Assembly: GCA_965652575.1 (NCBI GenBank)
Contig: CBFGWQ010000124.1
Coordinates: 1 to 11,691, forward strand
Origin: Arenibacter sp965652575
GTDB taxonomy: Bacteria > Bacteroidota > Bacteroidia > Flavobacteriales > Flavobacteriaceae
Direction: 5' to 3'
DNA: 11,691 bases
Translations under genes and position numbers: made by a program
Part shown: positions 1 through 6,314 of the stretch, one piece after another
Numbering within the stretch: position 1 is the first letter of the stretch
Layout of the letters: the number at the start of each line of letters is the position of its first letter
Notes under the pieces: model-generated
The model's input: the letters and a program-made list of their open reading frames with translations, nothing else
What the model was told of the DNA's origin: nothing
Database searches by the model: none

Positions 1-234
1 CTTGTCGAGGAATTCAGGTTCAAAATCCCTGCCTACCGGCCAGAGGTGGACTGCTATTGCCGGTCAGGAATGTAATTTCATTGTACATGAAGAGTAGTTT
101 GGTCAATCATTTTAATATCGACGAACGGGTTCACCTTGTTGTCGTTGGTCGGCCGTCATGTACTGTTTTAAGGTTTGGCGTCGGTATCGGCATGTTCTAC
201 ACTAAGGCCTGGGCCCGTTTTTATAACGGTTTTG
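1..234. other. Window edge and gap downstream of the alkaline phosphatase gene
   Basis: No complete gene is supported here. The first 75 bases are open on the + strand and end in TAA (73-75), reading as a 24-residue C-terminal tail ending CYCRSGM. The same bases are open on the minus strand from about 62 to 1 but have no start codon there, so neither reading is secure. A short hairpin (CCGTT 215-219, AACGG 225-229, loop 5) is followed on the + strand by TTTTGTT. It could be a weak terminator for a convergent + strand gene, but has no T-run in the minus direction. Sequence to the left of base 1 is needed to decide. Confidence 0.3.
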
Positions 235-1647
235 TTAAAAGTTGTTTTCCACCTCTGCAGCTTCCAGCATGAGGTAGTGCAGGTCCGTATTCTTGACGAA
301 CGGCTTTAACAGGCCACTTCCCGGGCCGTACATGGCCAGTTCCACGTAATCGGCGGAATGTTGCATACTGATCCAGCCTACGGAGTTGTGCTGCCCCTGG
401 ATCTCCGCCAATGCCTTATAAGGCAGGTGTTTGGAGTTGTATAGCCCCTCTTCAGGCTCCAGGGCATCGTAATAGGCCAAAAGGGTCTTGGCCTCATCGT
501 CGGTCGGGGAAAAACCGTTGGCGTAATCAATGCGTTCCTTTACGGTATTTATTGATGTTTCCTTTCCGATTCCGTTGAGGATCCATTCGTTGGTATGTTT
601 GTAGTTTTGGATCGAGTCAAAATGGTCATTGGCATATTTGCCATAGATGATCCCGGGGTTGGCATTGCCATGGTCCGTGGTAATGATCACAAGGGTTTCC
701 CCGTCCTCCTCGGCAAAATCGATGGCCGTTTTTATGGCTTCGTCAAAGGCTACCTGATCGTAGAGCAACCCGGCAATGTCGTTCCCATGTGCGGCCCAGT
801 CCACTTTTCCGCCCTCGACCTGAAGCACGAACCCTTCGATGTGGTCCTTCATGGCCCTGATGGCCTTTTGGGTCATTTCGGCCAAGCTTGGGGTATTCCC
901 CAAAAGTTCCCGGTTGTTCTCCCGATCCTTGGAGTAGGGGAGGCCTTCTTCGGAAAATACCCCCAGAATGGGCTTGTCATTGGCAACGGACAACATTTCT
1001 TTTCGGGTACGGACTACTTGATACCCCTTTTCTGAAAAAGTGGTATACATATCTTTTTTGTCCTTTCGCTTTTCGGCGGAAAAATATTCGTTGCCACCGC
1101 CCATCATCACGTCAAACCCCAGTTTTAGATATTTTTCGGCGATGGCCGCCTGGTCGTTCCGTGATTTTTGGTTTACGCAAAAGCCCGCGGGGGTAGCGTG
1201 GGTAATGGGTACGGTGGTGACACAGCCTGCCTTTTTTCCCGCTAATTTGAACTTTTGCCAGATTGGAAGATGGGCTTCCCCGTTGACCCCAATGTTAATT
1301 GCCCCGTTCTTAATCCTTGTCCCTCCTCCCCAGGACGAGCTGGCCGCTGCCGAATCGGTCACGATGGAACTGGCCGAAGCCATGTCCATAAGGGCGCGCG
1401 ATACCTTATTGTTACGGTAAAGCCCCAGCCAATTGCTCTCCTTCCCTGTTTTTCTGCTGAGGTACAGATCGGCCATGTTAAGGGTGCCGGTACTCATTCC
1501 GTCACTGACGAGCATGATGATGTTCCTGGCCTTTTTGTTTTTCATGGGCATGTTAAGATTGGATGCCCTTATGGAATCAAAGGGAGTAAACAATGAGGCC
1601 CCCAAAGCGGTAAGGGTACCGTTCCTGAAAAAATTCCTTCTGTTCAT
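235..1647 (-). CDS. Tat-exported alkaline phosphatase (PhoA-type superfamily)
   Basis: Phosphomonoesterase of the alkaline phosphatase family, 470 aa, expected in the periplasm or at the cell surface. The conserved core lines up residue by residue with E. coli PhoA: D49 (VSDG), nucleophile S99 in TDSAA, T152 and phosphate-binding R163, E278, D283 and H287 (EGGKVDWAAH), D325-H326 (TTDHG) and H430. These are the two-Zn plus Mg ligands. The N-terminus MNRRNFFRNG followed by a hydrophobic stretch is a twin-arginine signal, which fits folding and metal loading in the cytoplasm before export. I chose the ATG at 1647. The frame is open 22 codons further, but that part overlaps the preceding gene and would bury the Tat motif. 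It lies 34 nt after the DUF3299-like gene, as the last gene of the metal operon, suggesting that a zinc-dependent enzyme is co-expressed with zinc-handling proteins. Family certain; natural substrate unknown. Confidence 0.95.
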   Translation of the reverse strand: MNRRNFFRNGTLTALGASLFTPFDSIRASNLNMPMKNKKARNIIMLVSDGMSTGTLNMADLYLSRKTGKESNWLGLYRNNKVSRALMDMASASSIVTDSAAASSSWGGGTRIKNGAINIGVNGEAHLPIWQKFKLAGKKAGCVTTVPITHATPAGFCVNQKSRNDQAAIAEKYLKLGFDVMMGGGNEYFSAEKRKDKKDMYTTFSEKGYQVVRTRKEMLSVANDKPILGVFSEEGLPYSKDRENNRELLGNTPSLAEMTQKAIRAMKDHIEGFVLQVEGGKVDWAAHGNDIAGLLYDQVAFDEAIKTAIDFAEEDGETLVIITTDHGNANPGIIYGKYANDHFDSIQNYKHTNEWILNGIGKETSINTVKERIDYANGFSPTDDEAKTLLAYYDALEPEEGLYNSKHLPYKALAEIQGQHNSVGWISMQHSADYVELAMYGPGSGLLKPFVKNTDLHYLMLEAAEVENNF

Positions 1648-1681
1648 ATTTTTCTTGTTTTTATATGGGTTTTGTTTCCGT

Positions 1682-2119
1682 TCATTTAATGGAGAAGGCC
1701 TCACAGTCAACAAGGATGTAATTAAAGTGTTCCACGTTATCCTTATTGAGCTTTAGGCTACCTGTAACCGTTATGATGTCGTCGGTCTTGAAGTTGGGTT
1801 TGGATTTGAGCTGAATTTCTACTGCCGTTTCCGGTCCTCCATTTCCACAAAAGAAGCAAGAGGCCAATGGATTTTTAGATAGAACAAACAGTTGCCCGTT
1901 TGGGTCCATGTCCAAAAAGTATCCCGTTATTGAAACTTTTTTGCCTTCAAGCCGGGACATTTCCTTGCTGAATTCCGGATATAAAAAATTGGAATCATAA
2001 GCGGCAAAATATTTTTCGGTATAGCTTATTTTGGCAAGGTCGTCCCATGTAAGGTCTACCTGCCCCATGGCACTCACTGAAATGAGCATCGATAGTGTGT
2101 AAAAAAAATTATTTTTCAT
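1682..2119 (-). CDS. Exported DUF3299-like protein (OB-fold type) with a CxxC motif
   Basis: 145-aa protein with a cleavable signal peptide (hydrophobic residues 5-18, likely cleavage near AMG-Q20). The mature part opens with a TWDDLAK segment, followed by a beta-rich domain (GKKVSITGYFLDM, then LFVLSKNPLASCFFCGNGG). C88 and C91 form CxxC; H131 and C139 lie in the tail. The order 'W-D-L segment, GKxVxIxGYxL, Cys-containing loop' resembles DUF3299 proteins, which in gammaproteobacteria sit beside FtsX-type ABC genes under Zur control; this resemblance is from memory. I start at the ATG (2119), not the GTG one codon earlier. The start overlaps the permease stop by 11 nt, so the two are probably coupled and act together outside the inner membrane. 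The CxxC could bind metal or be redox active; no activity can be claimed. Confidence 0.75.
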   Translation of the reverse strand: MKNNFFYTLSMLISVSAMGQVDLTWDDLAKISYTEKYFAAYDSNFLYPEFSKEMSRLEGKKVSITGYFLDMDPNGQLFVLSKNPLASCFFCGNGGPETAVEIQLKSKPNFKTDDIITVTGSLKLNKDNVEHFNYILVDCEAFSIK

Positions 2120-3338
2120 CACTTATAATCTTTGAGATATTCATTTTTAATAAGGGAAGGATGGCCAATAGAATGGAAGTCACCGATATGGCCATCACCA
2201 TAAACAGGGTTTGTAGCATTTGGTTAGCAGAAAATGTCAAGAAGATATCTTGCTGGAACCGGGATTTAAAAATTCCGATGATCAAATGCAGCCCGATCTG
2301 TGAAAACAGAAAACCGAGAAGCAAGGAAGTCAAAACCATTAAAATACCTTCATAGGCTACAATACGGACCAGTTGAAAATTACTTGCCCCATAGGTACGC
2401 ATTAAGGCAAGATCAAAGGCGCGTTCCCTGACCATTTTATATAGACCGATAAAAATGGTCATGCAGGAAATAAGAAGGATGATATAGGCAATCCATGAAA
2501 TCGCTTTAACCCCGATACCCGTAAAATGGAATAACCTTTCCAGTTGATATTTGGGCAAGGCCGCTTGCATATCGGTATTTTCATTGATCTTTCTTGGCAG
2601 GGTCATAAAACCCATGGGATTTCTAAAGGAAAGCAATATGGAGGTTATTTTTCTGTCGTCTACTTTGTGCAAATGGGATGCTTCATTAAGTTCGTGTTCC
2701 CCATGTCCTTCTTCCTTTTCGCCATGATGGTGTACGTTCCAAATACTTTCCAGATCGGTGTAAATAAGCCTGTCGATCACCTTATACGTGGGCTTGTAAA
2801 TACCAACTACCTTAAAGGATTCGCTATGCTCTTCTACCGAATTTTCGGTCAAGCCGTGGGAACTTAAAAAGGTATCGCCCAATCTTAAGCCCGATTTTTG
2901 AGCTACATTATATCCTAAAACCGCCTCCATAGGGTTTTTCATCTCCCTTCCTTCCAGAAGTTCCGCACTATAAATTTTTGCAAAATCCAGGGTAGAGCCT
3001 ACAATACGATACCCCTTGAAATTATCGCCATAGGAAATGGGTACGGCCTCCTTTACCAATGGATCCTTGGCCAGTTCTTCCACTGAGGAATAAGGAATGT
3101 TCCCCGTTGGATTATCTATATGCAAAACCGAAGAAAGCACCAATTGCAAAGGGCTGCCCTTGGCACCCACCACCATTTCCACATTGCCCGAACCATTTTC
3201 AAATTGATCCTGTACGGATGTATCCAATTGTTGTATTCCCAACAATAGACCTATACTTATAGATAGGGAAAATATACCAAGAAAGGTATATAACGGCTTA
3301 TGGATGAGGTTTTTAATGCTTATTTTCCAGTTGTTCAT
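2109..3338 (-). CDS. FtsX/MacB-type ABC transporter permease with His-rich loop
   Basis: 409-aa inner-membrane permease of the FtsX/MacB/LolC class: one N-terminal membrane segment (about 17-35), a large extracytoplasmic domain (about 40-270), then three membrane segments (about 276-300, 330-355, 375-398). The cytoplasmic loop after the second segment carries the usual ERAFDLALMRTYGAS pattern that contacts the ATPase. Within the outer domain, residues 203-224 hold seven histidines (203-205, 212, 215, 222, 224) among Glu and Asp, a likely Zn-binding loop. Such systems move lipids or proteins, or do mechanical work on periplasmic partners, rather than import ions. The closest context I know is PA4063-PA4066 of Pseudomonas and Zrg of Vibrio, both zinc-regulated. 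The start overlaps the ATPase stop as ATGA, so subunits are translated together. Family secure; zinc role inferred. Confidence 0.9.
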   Translation of the reverse strand: MNNWKISIKNLIHKPLYTFLGIFSLSISIGLLLGIQQLDTSVQDQFENGSGNVEMVVGAKGSPLQLVLSSVLHIDNPTGNIPYSSVEELAKDPLVKEAVPISYGDNFKGYRIVGSTLDFAKIYSAELLEGREMKNPMEAVLGYNVAQKSGLRLGDTFLSSHGLTENSVEEHSESFKVVGIYKPTYKVIDRLIYTDLESIWNVHHHGEKEEGHGEHELNEASHLHKVDDRKITSILLSFRNPMGFMTLPRKINENTDMQAALPKYQLERLFHFTGIGVKAISWIAYIILLISCMTIFIGLYKMVRERAFDLALMRTYGASNFQLVRIVAYEGILMVLTSLLLGFLFSQIGLHLIIGIFKSRFQQDIFLTFSANQMLQTLFMVMAISVTSILLAILPLLKMNISKIISDEK

Positions 3339-3976
3339 AACGAAATCACATTTTTAAATGCGGGTTTTATACGCATATCATGGGTAATGACCACCAAGTT
3401 TGCCCGATTTTTATCGGCTTGTCGTTGTAACAATTGCAGCACGGAATTACAATTTTCATCATCTAAACTGGATGTGGGCTCATCGGCCAGGATAAGCTGT
3501 GGGCCATGTATTACGCCCATAGCGATCGCCAAACGCTGTAGTTGCCCTTCACTAAGCTTGTTTACCTTGTTTTTTTTGGTTTCGGATAAATTTAATTGTT
3601 CCAACAGGGCATTGATTGCAGAAGTATTGATGGATTTTTTGCTAAAAAAAAGGCGTGCCTGTAAATTCTCGAAAACGTTTAAAGACCTAATGGCATGGCT
3701 CTTTTGAAATACGAGTCCCATATTTTGCCCTCTGAATGTATCCAATTGCGAATGGGATAGGGAATTGATCTGAGTGTCACCGATCATCACCTTTCCGCTG
3801 ACAGGCCTTAAAAGACCGGCCAAAAGGTGGAGAAGGGTAGTCTTGCCTATACCCGATTTCCCCAAAATGAGCAGGCTTTCACCGGTATTCAAAGCGATGT
3901 CGGGAAAGTGGAGCATTTCGCCCTTTCTGTCATATCTGAAGTTAAGATCGTTTGTGCGTACCATATTTTTATTCAT
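3335..3976 (-). CDS. ABC transporter ATP-binding protein, LolD/MacB-type
   Basis: 213-aa ATPase that powers the adjacent FtsX-type permease. Visible motifs: Walker A GKSGIGKT (39-46), Q-loop at Q91, signature LSEGQ (141-145), Walker B LILADE (161-166), D-loop SLD (170-172), H-loop H199. It ends 14 residues after the H-loop, giving a minimal single-domain ATPase typical of the LolD/FtsE class. The signature has Glu in place of the first Gly of LSGGQ, seen in some members and not a sign of inactivation. I take the ATG at 3976, which overlaps the COG0523 stop by 8 nt; a second ATG (3964, Met5) would avoid the overlap and cannot be excluded. The stop overlaps the permease ATG. ATPase assignment certain; transported cargo unknown. 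Confidence 0.93.
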   Translation of the reverse strand: MNKNMVRTNDLNFRYDRKGEMLHFPDIALNTGESLLILGKSGIGKTTLLHLLAGLLRPVSGKVMIGDTQINSLSHSQLDTFRGQNMGLVFQKSHAIRSLNVFENLQARLFFSKKSINTSAINALLEQLNLSETKKNKVNKLSEGQLQRLAIAMGVIHGPQLILADEPTSSLDDENCNSVLQLLQRQADKNRANLVVITHDMRIKPAFKNVISL

Positions 3977-5177
3977 TGTATATGGGGATAGGCCATTGGT
4001 CTTTCTGTTCCAACAATCCGTTTTTCCATAGTTCCACCTCCATATCGGTAAGGAGGCAATGTTCCAGTTCTTTTACGATCCTATCCTTCTCCAGATATTG
4101 GCCGATAAAGACCAATTCAATTTTTCTGTCCCCGTACAAAGCATCCCATCCCGATTCTATTTGTTCTTTATTTTCAACAAAAGCAGCATAGTTGATTCGT
4201 TCGCCAAAGGACATGGAGGCCCACCATATCCCGGCGGGATCTACCTTGCAAGAACCCCCTGCCGAACTCCATACCAAGGCCTGGTCGGGGCGCGAGGCCA
4301 GCCAGAACAATCCCTTACTGCGTATGATGTTCCGAGGGAACCGATGGTTGACATAGTCCAGGAAACGTTCGGCATGAAAGGGCCTTTTGCCCTTAAAGAC
4401 CGTTGACCCGATACCGTATTCCTCGGTTTCAGGAGTGTGTTCGTTTTCTAGTTCTTTTATCCAGCCAGTAGAGGCCTCTGCCTTTTCATAATCAAAAAGC
4501 CCTGTATGGATAACTTCGCCCAGGGGTACATTGCTTTCTTTGGCAGGGATGATACGCGCCTCGGGGTTCAGTTTTTGAAGGATGGCGTACAGCTCCTTGA
4601 GCTGTTCTTCCGTAACAAGATCCACTTTGTTCAGGACTATGACGTTGGCGAATTCCACTTGATCGGTGAGCAGGTTTACAATGGTCCGGTTATCCCCTTC
4701 CATGTCCGTCAAAGCTCTTGTTACAAGGTAATCGGGACTGGAAAAATCCTTTAGGAAATTGAAGGCGTCCACTACGGTGACCATGGTATCTATATAACTG
4801 AACCTGCTCAGGTCAATGGTGCCATCGGCACTCTCGAAGGTAAAGGTCTGGGCCACGGGAATGGGCTCGCTAATGCCCGTACTCTCTATCAACAGGTAAT
4901 CGAACCTGTTTTGGGAAGCCAGCCGTTCCACCTCTACCATCAGGTCTTCCCGAAGGGTACAGCAGATACAGCCGTTGCTCATTTCCACCAACTTTTCCTC
5001 GGTACGGGAGAGCGTATTCTGGTTTTCCACCAATTGGGCGTCTATGTTTACCTCGCTCATATCGTTAACAATAACGGCCACTTTCAATCCCTCCTTATTA
5101 TGCAGGATATGGTTGAGCAAAGTAGTCTTACCGGCTCCTAAAAAGCCGCTGAGTACGGTTACGGGGAGTTTTTTCAT
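3969..5177 (-). CDS. COG0523 (CobW/ZagA-type) GTPase, putative zinc metallochaperone
   Basis: 402-aa G3E GTPase. Walker A is GFLGAGKTT (11-19). The family-defining CxCC motif is C70-I-C-C73 in GCICCTLREDL. E98-S-T-G is followed by the guanine-specificity motif NKVD (183-186). The CobW C-terminal domain starts at about 255 (FKGKRPFHAERF) and ends around 385. The length and the SEVNIDAQL segment after the first strand fit the ZigA/ZagA/YciC subgroup, members of which are induced by zinc starvation and hand zinc to client enzymes; the alternative subgroups serve cobalt (CobW) or nitrile hydratase. The other genes here favour zinc. The ATG at 5177 overlaps the stop of a doubtful small ORF (ATGA), and the end overlaps the ABC ATPase start by 8 nt. 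Family very sure; metal inferred. Confidence 0.93.
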   Translation of the reverse strand: MKKLPVTVLSGFLGAGKTTLLNHILHNKEGLKVAVIVNDMSEVNIDAQLVENQNTLSRTEEKLVEMSNGCICCTLREDLMVEVERLASQNRFDYLLIESTGISEPIPVAQTFTFESADGTIDLSRFSYIDTMVTVVDAFNFLKDFSSPDYLVTRALTDMEGDNRTIVNLLTDQVEFANVIVLNKVDLVTEEQLKELYAILQKLNPEARIIPAKESNVPLGEVIHTGLFDYEKAEASTGWIKELENEHTPETEEYGIGSTVFKGKRPFHAERFLDYVNHRFPRNIIRSKGLFWLASRPDQALVWSSAGGSCKVDPAGIWWASMSFGERINYAAFVENKEQIESGWDALYGDRKIELVFIGQYLEKDRIVKELEHCLLTDMEVELWKNGLLEQKDQWPIPIYNE

Positions 5178-5395
5178 TCGAATAAATTTATGTGATCTGT
5201 TAATAATAAGTTTATCAAAAAACCCGCCTGAACGACCGGTAGGGCAAATAGGGGATACCGAAGTCTCGGGACAACCGCTCGGTTCCCCTCCCGCTTCAGG
5301 GAAATGTAGGGAATGCTGAAAAGCGTTCCGGTTATATTGTGTCGGAACTGTAGGTCATCTGTCTTTATCATAACTTTGGCTATCATGGTTTTCAT
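5174..5395 (-). CDS. Doubtful 73-aa ORF between the MerC-like and COG0523 genes
   Basis: This frame begins 3 nt after the MerC-like stop and ends in an ATGA overlap with the COG0523 start, a layout expected of a real operon gene. However, its second half is read through a strongly folded element (5227-5300), and the peptide there (KREGNRAVVPRLRYPLF) looks like translation of structured DNA rather than a domain. It has no signal peptide, no metal motif and no family I recognise. Residues such as VVQAGFLINLLL give only weak hydrophobicity. It may be a spacer whose frame is open by chance. I list it because of its fit in the operon, but I expect it is not a functional protein. Confidence 0.25.
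   Translation of the reverse strand: MKTMIAKVMIKTDDLQFRHNITGTLFSIPYISLKREGNRAVVPRLRYPLFALPVVQAGFLINLLLTDHINLFE
5227..5300 (-). repeat. Structured intra-operon element, candidate dispersed palindromic repeat
   Basis: An outer inverted repeat CCTGAA (5227-5232) / TTCAGG (5295-5300) encloses a 10-bp stem with one bulge: GGGGA (5251-5255) with TCCCC (5284-5288), then ACCGA (5257-5261) with TCGGT (5279-5283), loop 17 nt. On the minus strand the element is followed by a run of six T (5217-5222 region). It is more GC-rich than the flanks and lies inside an otherwise tightly packed operon. It resembles a REP-like or MITE-like repeat, and its composition recalls repeats seen between flavobacterial genes, but I cannot confirm copies elsewhere. 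As RNA it could modulate mRNA decay or cause partial termination between merC-like and COG0523 messages. Confidence 0.55.
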
Positions 5396-5398
5396 CCT

Positions 5399-5794
5399 TC
5401 AAGATTTGCAGTTGGTATGATTACCGGTTGATCGTAGCAGTTTCCAGTTCACAAAATGGGCCACTGAGACCAAAATGGCCCCCATTACGGTATTTGCCGT
5501 TTCCCATATTTCATTGAAATCGATCCTGCCCAGGACGATTAAGGCAAAACCACAGGCCGCAATGAGCAAAGGCTTGATTTTGTAATGCGCCTTTTTATAG
5601 CTTGGCCAAAGGGAGACAAAGACAAATATTACGCCTATTCCAACAAACGACCACTCAATAAAGGGGTGGTGTAAAAAATGGAGGCTTGCCAAAGAGGAGA
5701 ATGACAACACAATTGGAACAGCAGCACAGTGAACGGCACAGATAAGGGAACTGGATAGGGCAATGATATCATATGTTAGGTATTTTATTTTCAT
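5399..5794 (-). CDS. MerC-domain small membrane protein
   Basis: 131-aa inner-membrane protein with about four hydrophobic segments (roughly 9-30, 46-63, 73-90, 101-120). The first carries C19-AVH-C23 (LICAVHCAAVPIV), the paired-Cys membrane motif of MerC-type proteins. MerC moves mercuric ions, but Bacteroidota MerC-domain proteins are frequent near zinc and Fur/Zur-type genes, so the metal here is not set by the family alone. The C-terminal tail NHTNC (125-129) may be an extra metal site. It is the first gene of the downstream operon. ATG at 5794; an AT-rich leader with a hairpin and candidate operators precedes it. No merA, merR or merT is present, which argues against a mercury resistance operon. 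Membrane topology and family likely; substrate unknown. Confidence 0.8.
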   Translation of the reverse strand: MKIKYLTYDIIALSSSLICAVHCAAVPIVLSFSSLASLHFLHHPFIEWSFVGIGVIFVFVSLWPSYKKAHYKIKPLLIAACGFALIVLGRIDFNEIWETANTVMGAILVSVAHFVNWKLLRSTGNHTNCKS

Positions 5795-5833
5795 CCATTT
5801 AAATTTTTGTAATTATTTAAAAATAAGATAATT

Positions 5834-5869
5834 AAAAAATTGAGAACGTATGTAACCGCTACGCTCTCA
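5834..5869 (-). terminator. Hairpin with U-rich tail upstream of the MerC-like gene
   Basis: Inverted repeat TGAGAACGTA (5841-5850) / TACGCTCTCA (5860-5869), loop 9 nt. In the minus-strand RNA the single mismatch becomes a G-U pair, so all 10 pairs form, and the stem is followed by AUUUUUUAAUU. It can be an intrinsic terminator of the lipoprotein/ABC-remnant operon. Only 40 nt separate it from the MerC-like ATG, too little for a complete promoter, so it may instead sit in the merC leader as an attenuator, or act as a DNA operator. Confidence 0.45.
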
Positions 5870-5958
5870 CATTAAAAATTTTAAACATTGCCTTTTGTAA
5901 AGTAATTTTTAAAATTTATTAATGCTTGTTTCATGTGTTAATATTTATTGTTTTTCAA

Positions 5959-6025
5959 ATGTCATATGTAACATCCAAATAATCATTTCGCCGTGTGACA
6001 AAATCTTTAGTCATGGATGTTTCAT
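5959..6025. promoter_or_regulatory. Operator-like repeats ahead of the downstream operon
   Basis: Three overlapping symmetries are visible. A near-palindrome ATGTCATATGTAACAT lies at 5959-5974; its halves TGTCATA/TGTAACA recall the gammaproteobacterial Zur core TGTTATA/TATAACA with the spacer base missing. ATGTAACATCCA (5966-5977) is repeated inverted as TGGATGTTTCAT (6014-6025), 11 of 12 matching. CATATGTAAC (5963-5972) recurs directly as CGTATGTAAC (5847-5856) within the leader hairpin. This AT-rich stretch should hold the promoter of the merC-COG0523-ABC operon, so a metal-responsive repressor site is plausible. I found no clear TAnnTTTG promoter box, and the Bacteroidota Zur motif is not known to me. 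Confidence 0.35.
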
Positions 6026-6073
6026 TTTAATCTATTGTTTTGAAACAATCCTTTGTTAAATATTTGCTTGGTT

Positions 6074-6268
6074 TTAATCGATCAATATTCCTTTTTGTTG
6101 GGTCGTTCCCTGTATCACAAAGTTCAACAGCATATTGATGGTGGTGGACTTGCCCGCGCCGTTGGCCCCGAGCAGACATAAGATCTCCCCTTCCTTTACC
6201 GAAAGGGATAGCTTGTCCACGGCCATAAAATCGCCGAATTTCTTGGTCAGGTCGTTCGTTGTTATCAT
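6074..6268 (-). pseudogene. Truncated ABC transporter ATPase (N-terminal stump)
   Basis: Only the first 64 residues of a NatA/CcmA-type ABC ATPase remain. The start MITTNDLTKKFGDFMAVDKL and Walker A GANGAGKST (34-42) are intact, then the reading INMLLNFV passes into an atypical segment (QGTTQQKGILID) and a TAA. Q-loop, signature, Walker B and H-loop, normally the next 170 or more residues, are absent from the following 280 bases in any frame I can recognise, so this is a deletion rather than a single frameshift. I use the ATG at 6268; an upstream extension runs into the preceding lipoprotein gene. It lies 46 nt after the third lipoprotein, so an ABC exporter (ATPase plus permease) probably once completed the receptor operon. 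It cannot be an active ATPase. Confidence 0.8.
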
Positions 6269-6314
6269 AATTGTTCCGTTAAAATGTTCTTTCCCGGCAT
6301 TATATCGTACTATT

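Noticed and set aside
57..272. 71-codon + strand open frame at the left edge
   Set aside because: It runs into the end of the phosphatase gene in antisense, has no recognisable domain, and its composition looks non-coding.
1648..1713. Upstream extension of the phosphatase gene to 1713
   Set aside because: It overlaps the preceding gene by 32 bases and would put 22 residues ahead of the twin-arginine motif.
5399..5794. Mercury resistance operon
   Set aside because: Only a MerC-like domain is present; there is no merA, merR, merT or merP, and the neighbours point to zinc.
6034..6049. ATTGTTT/AAACAAT palindrome after the ABC stump, considered as a terminator
   Set aside because: The loop is only 2 nt, the stem is AT-rich, and no U-run follows on the minus strand.
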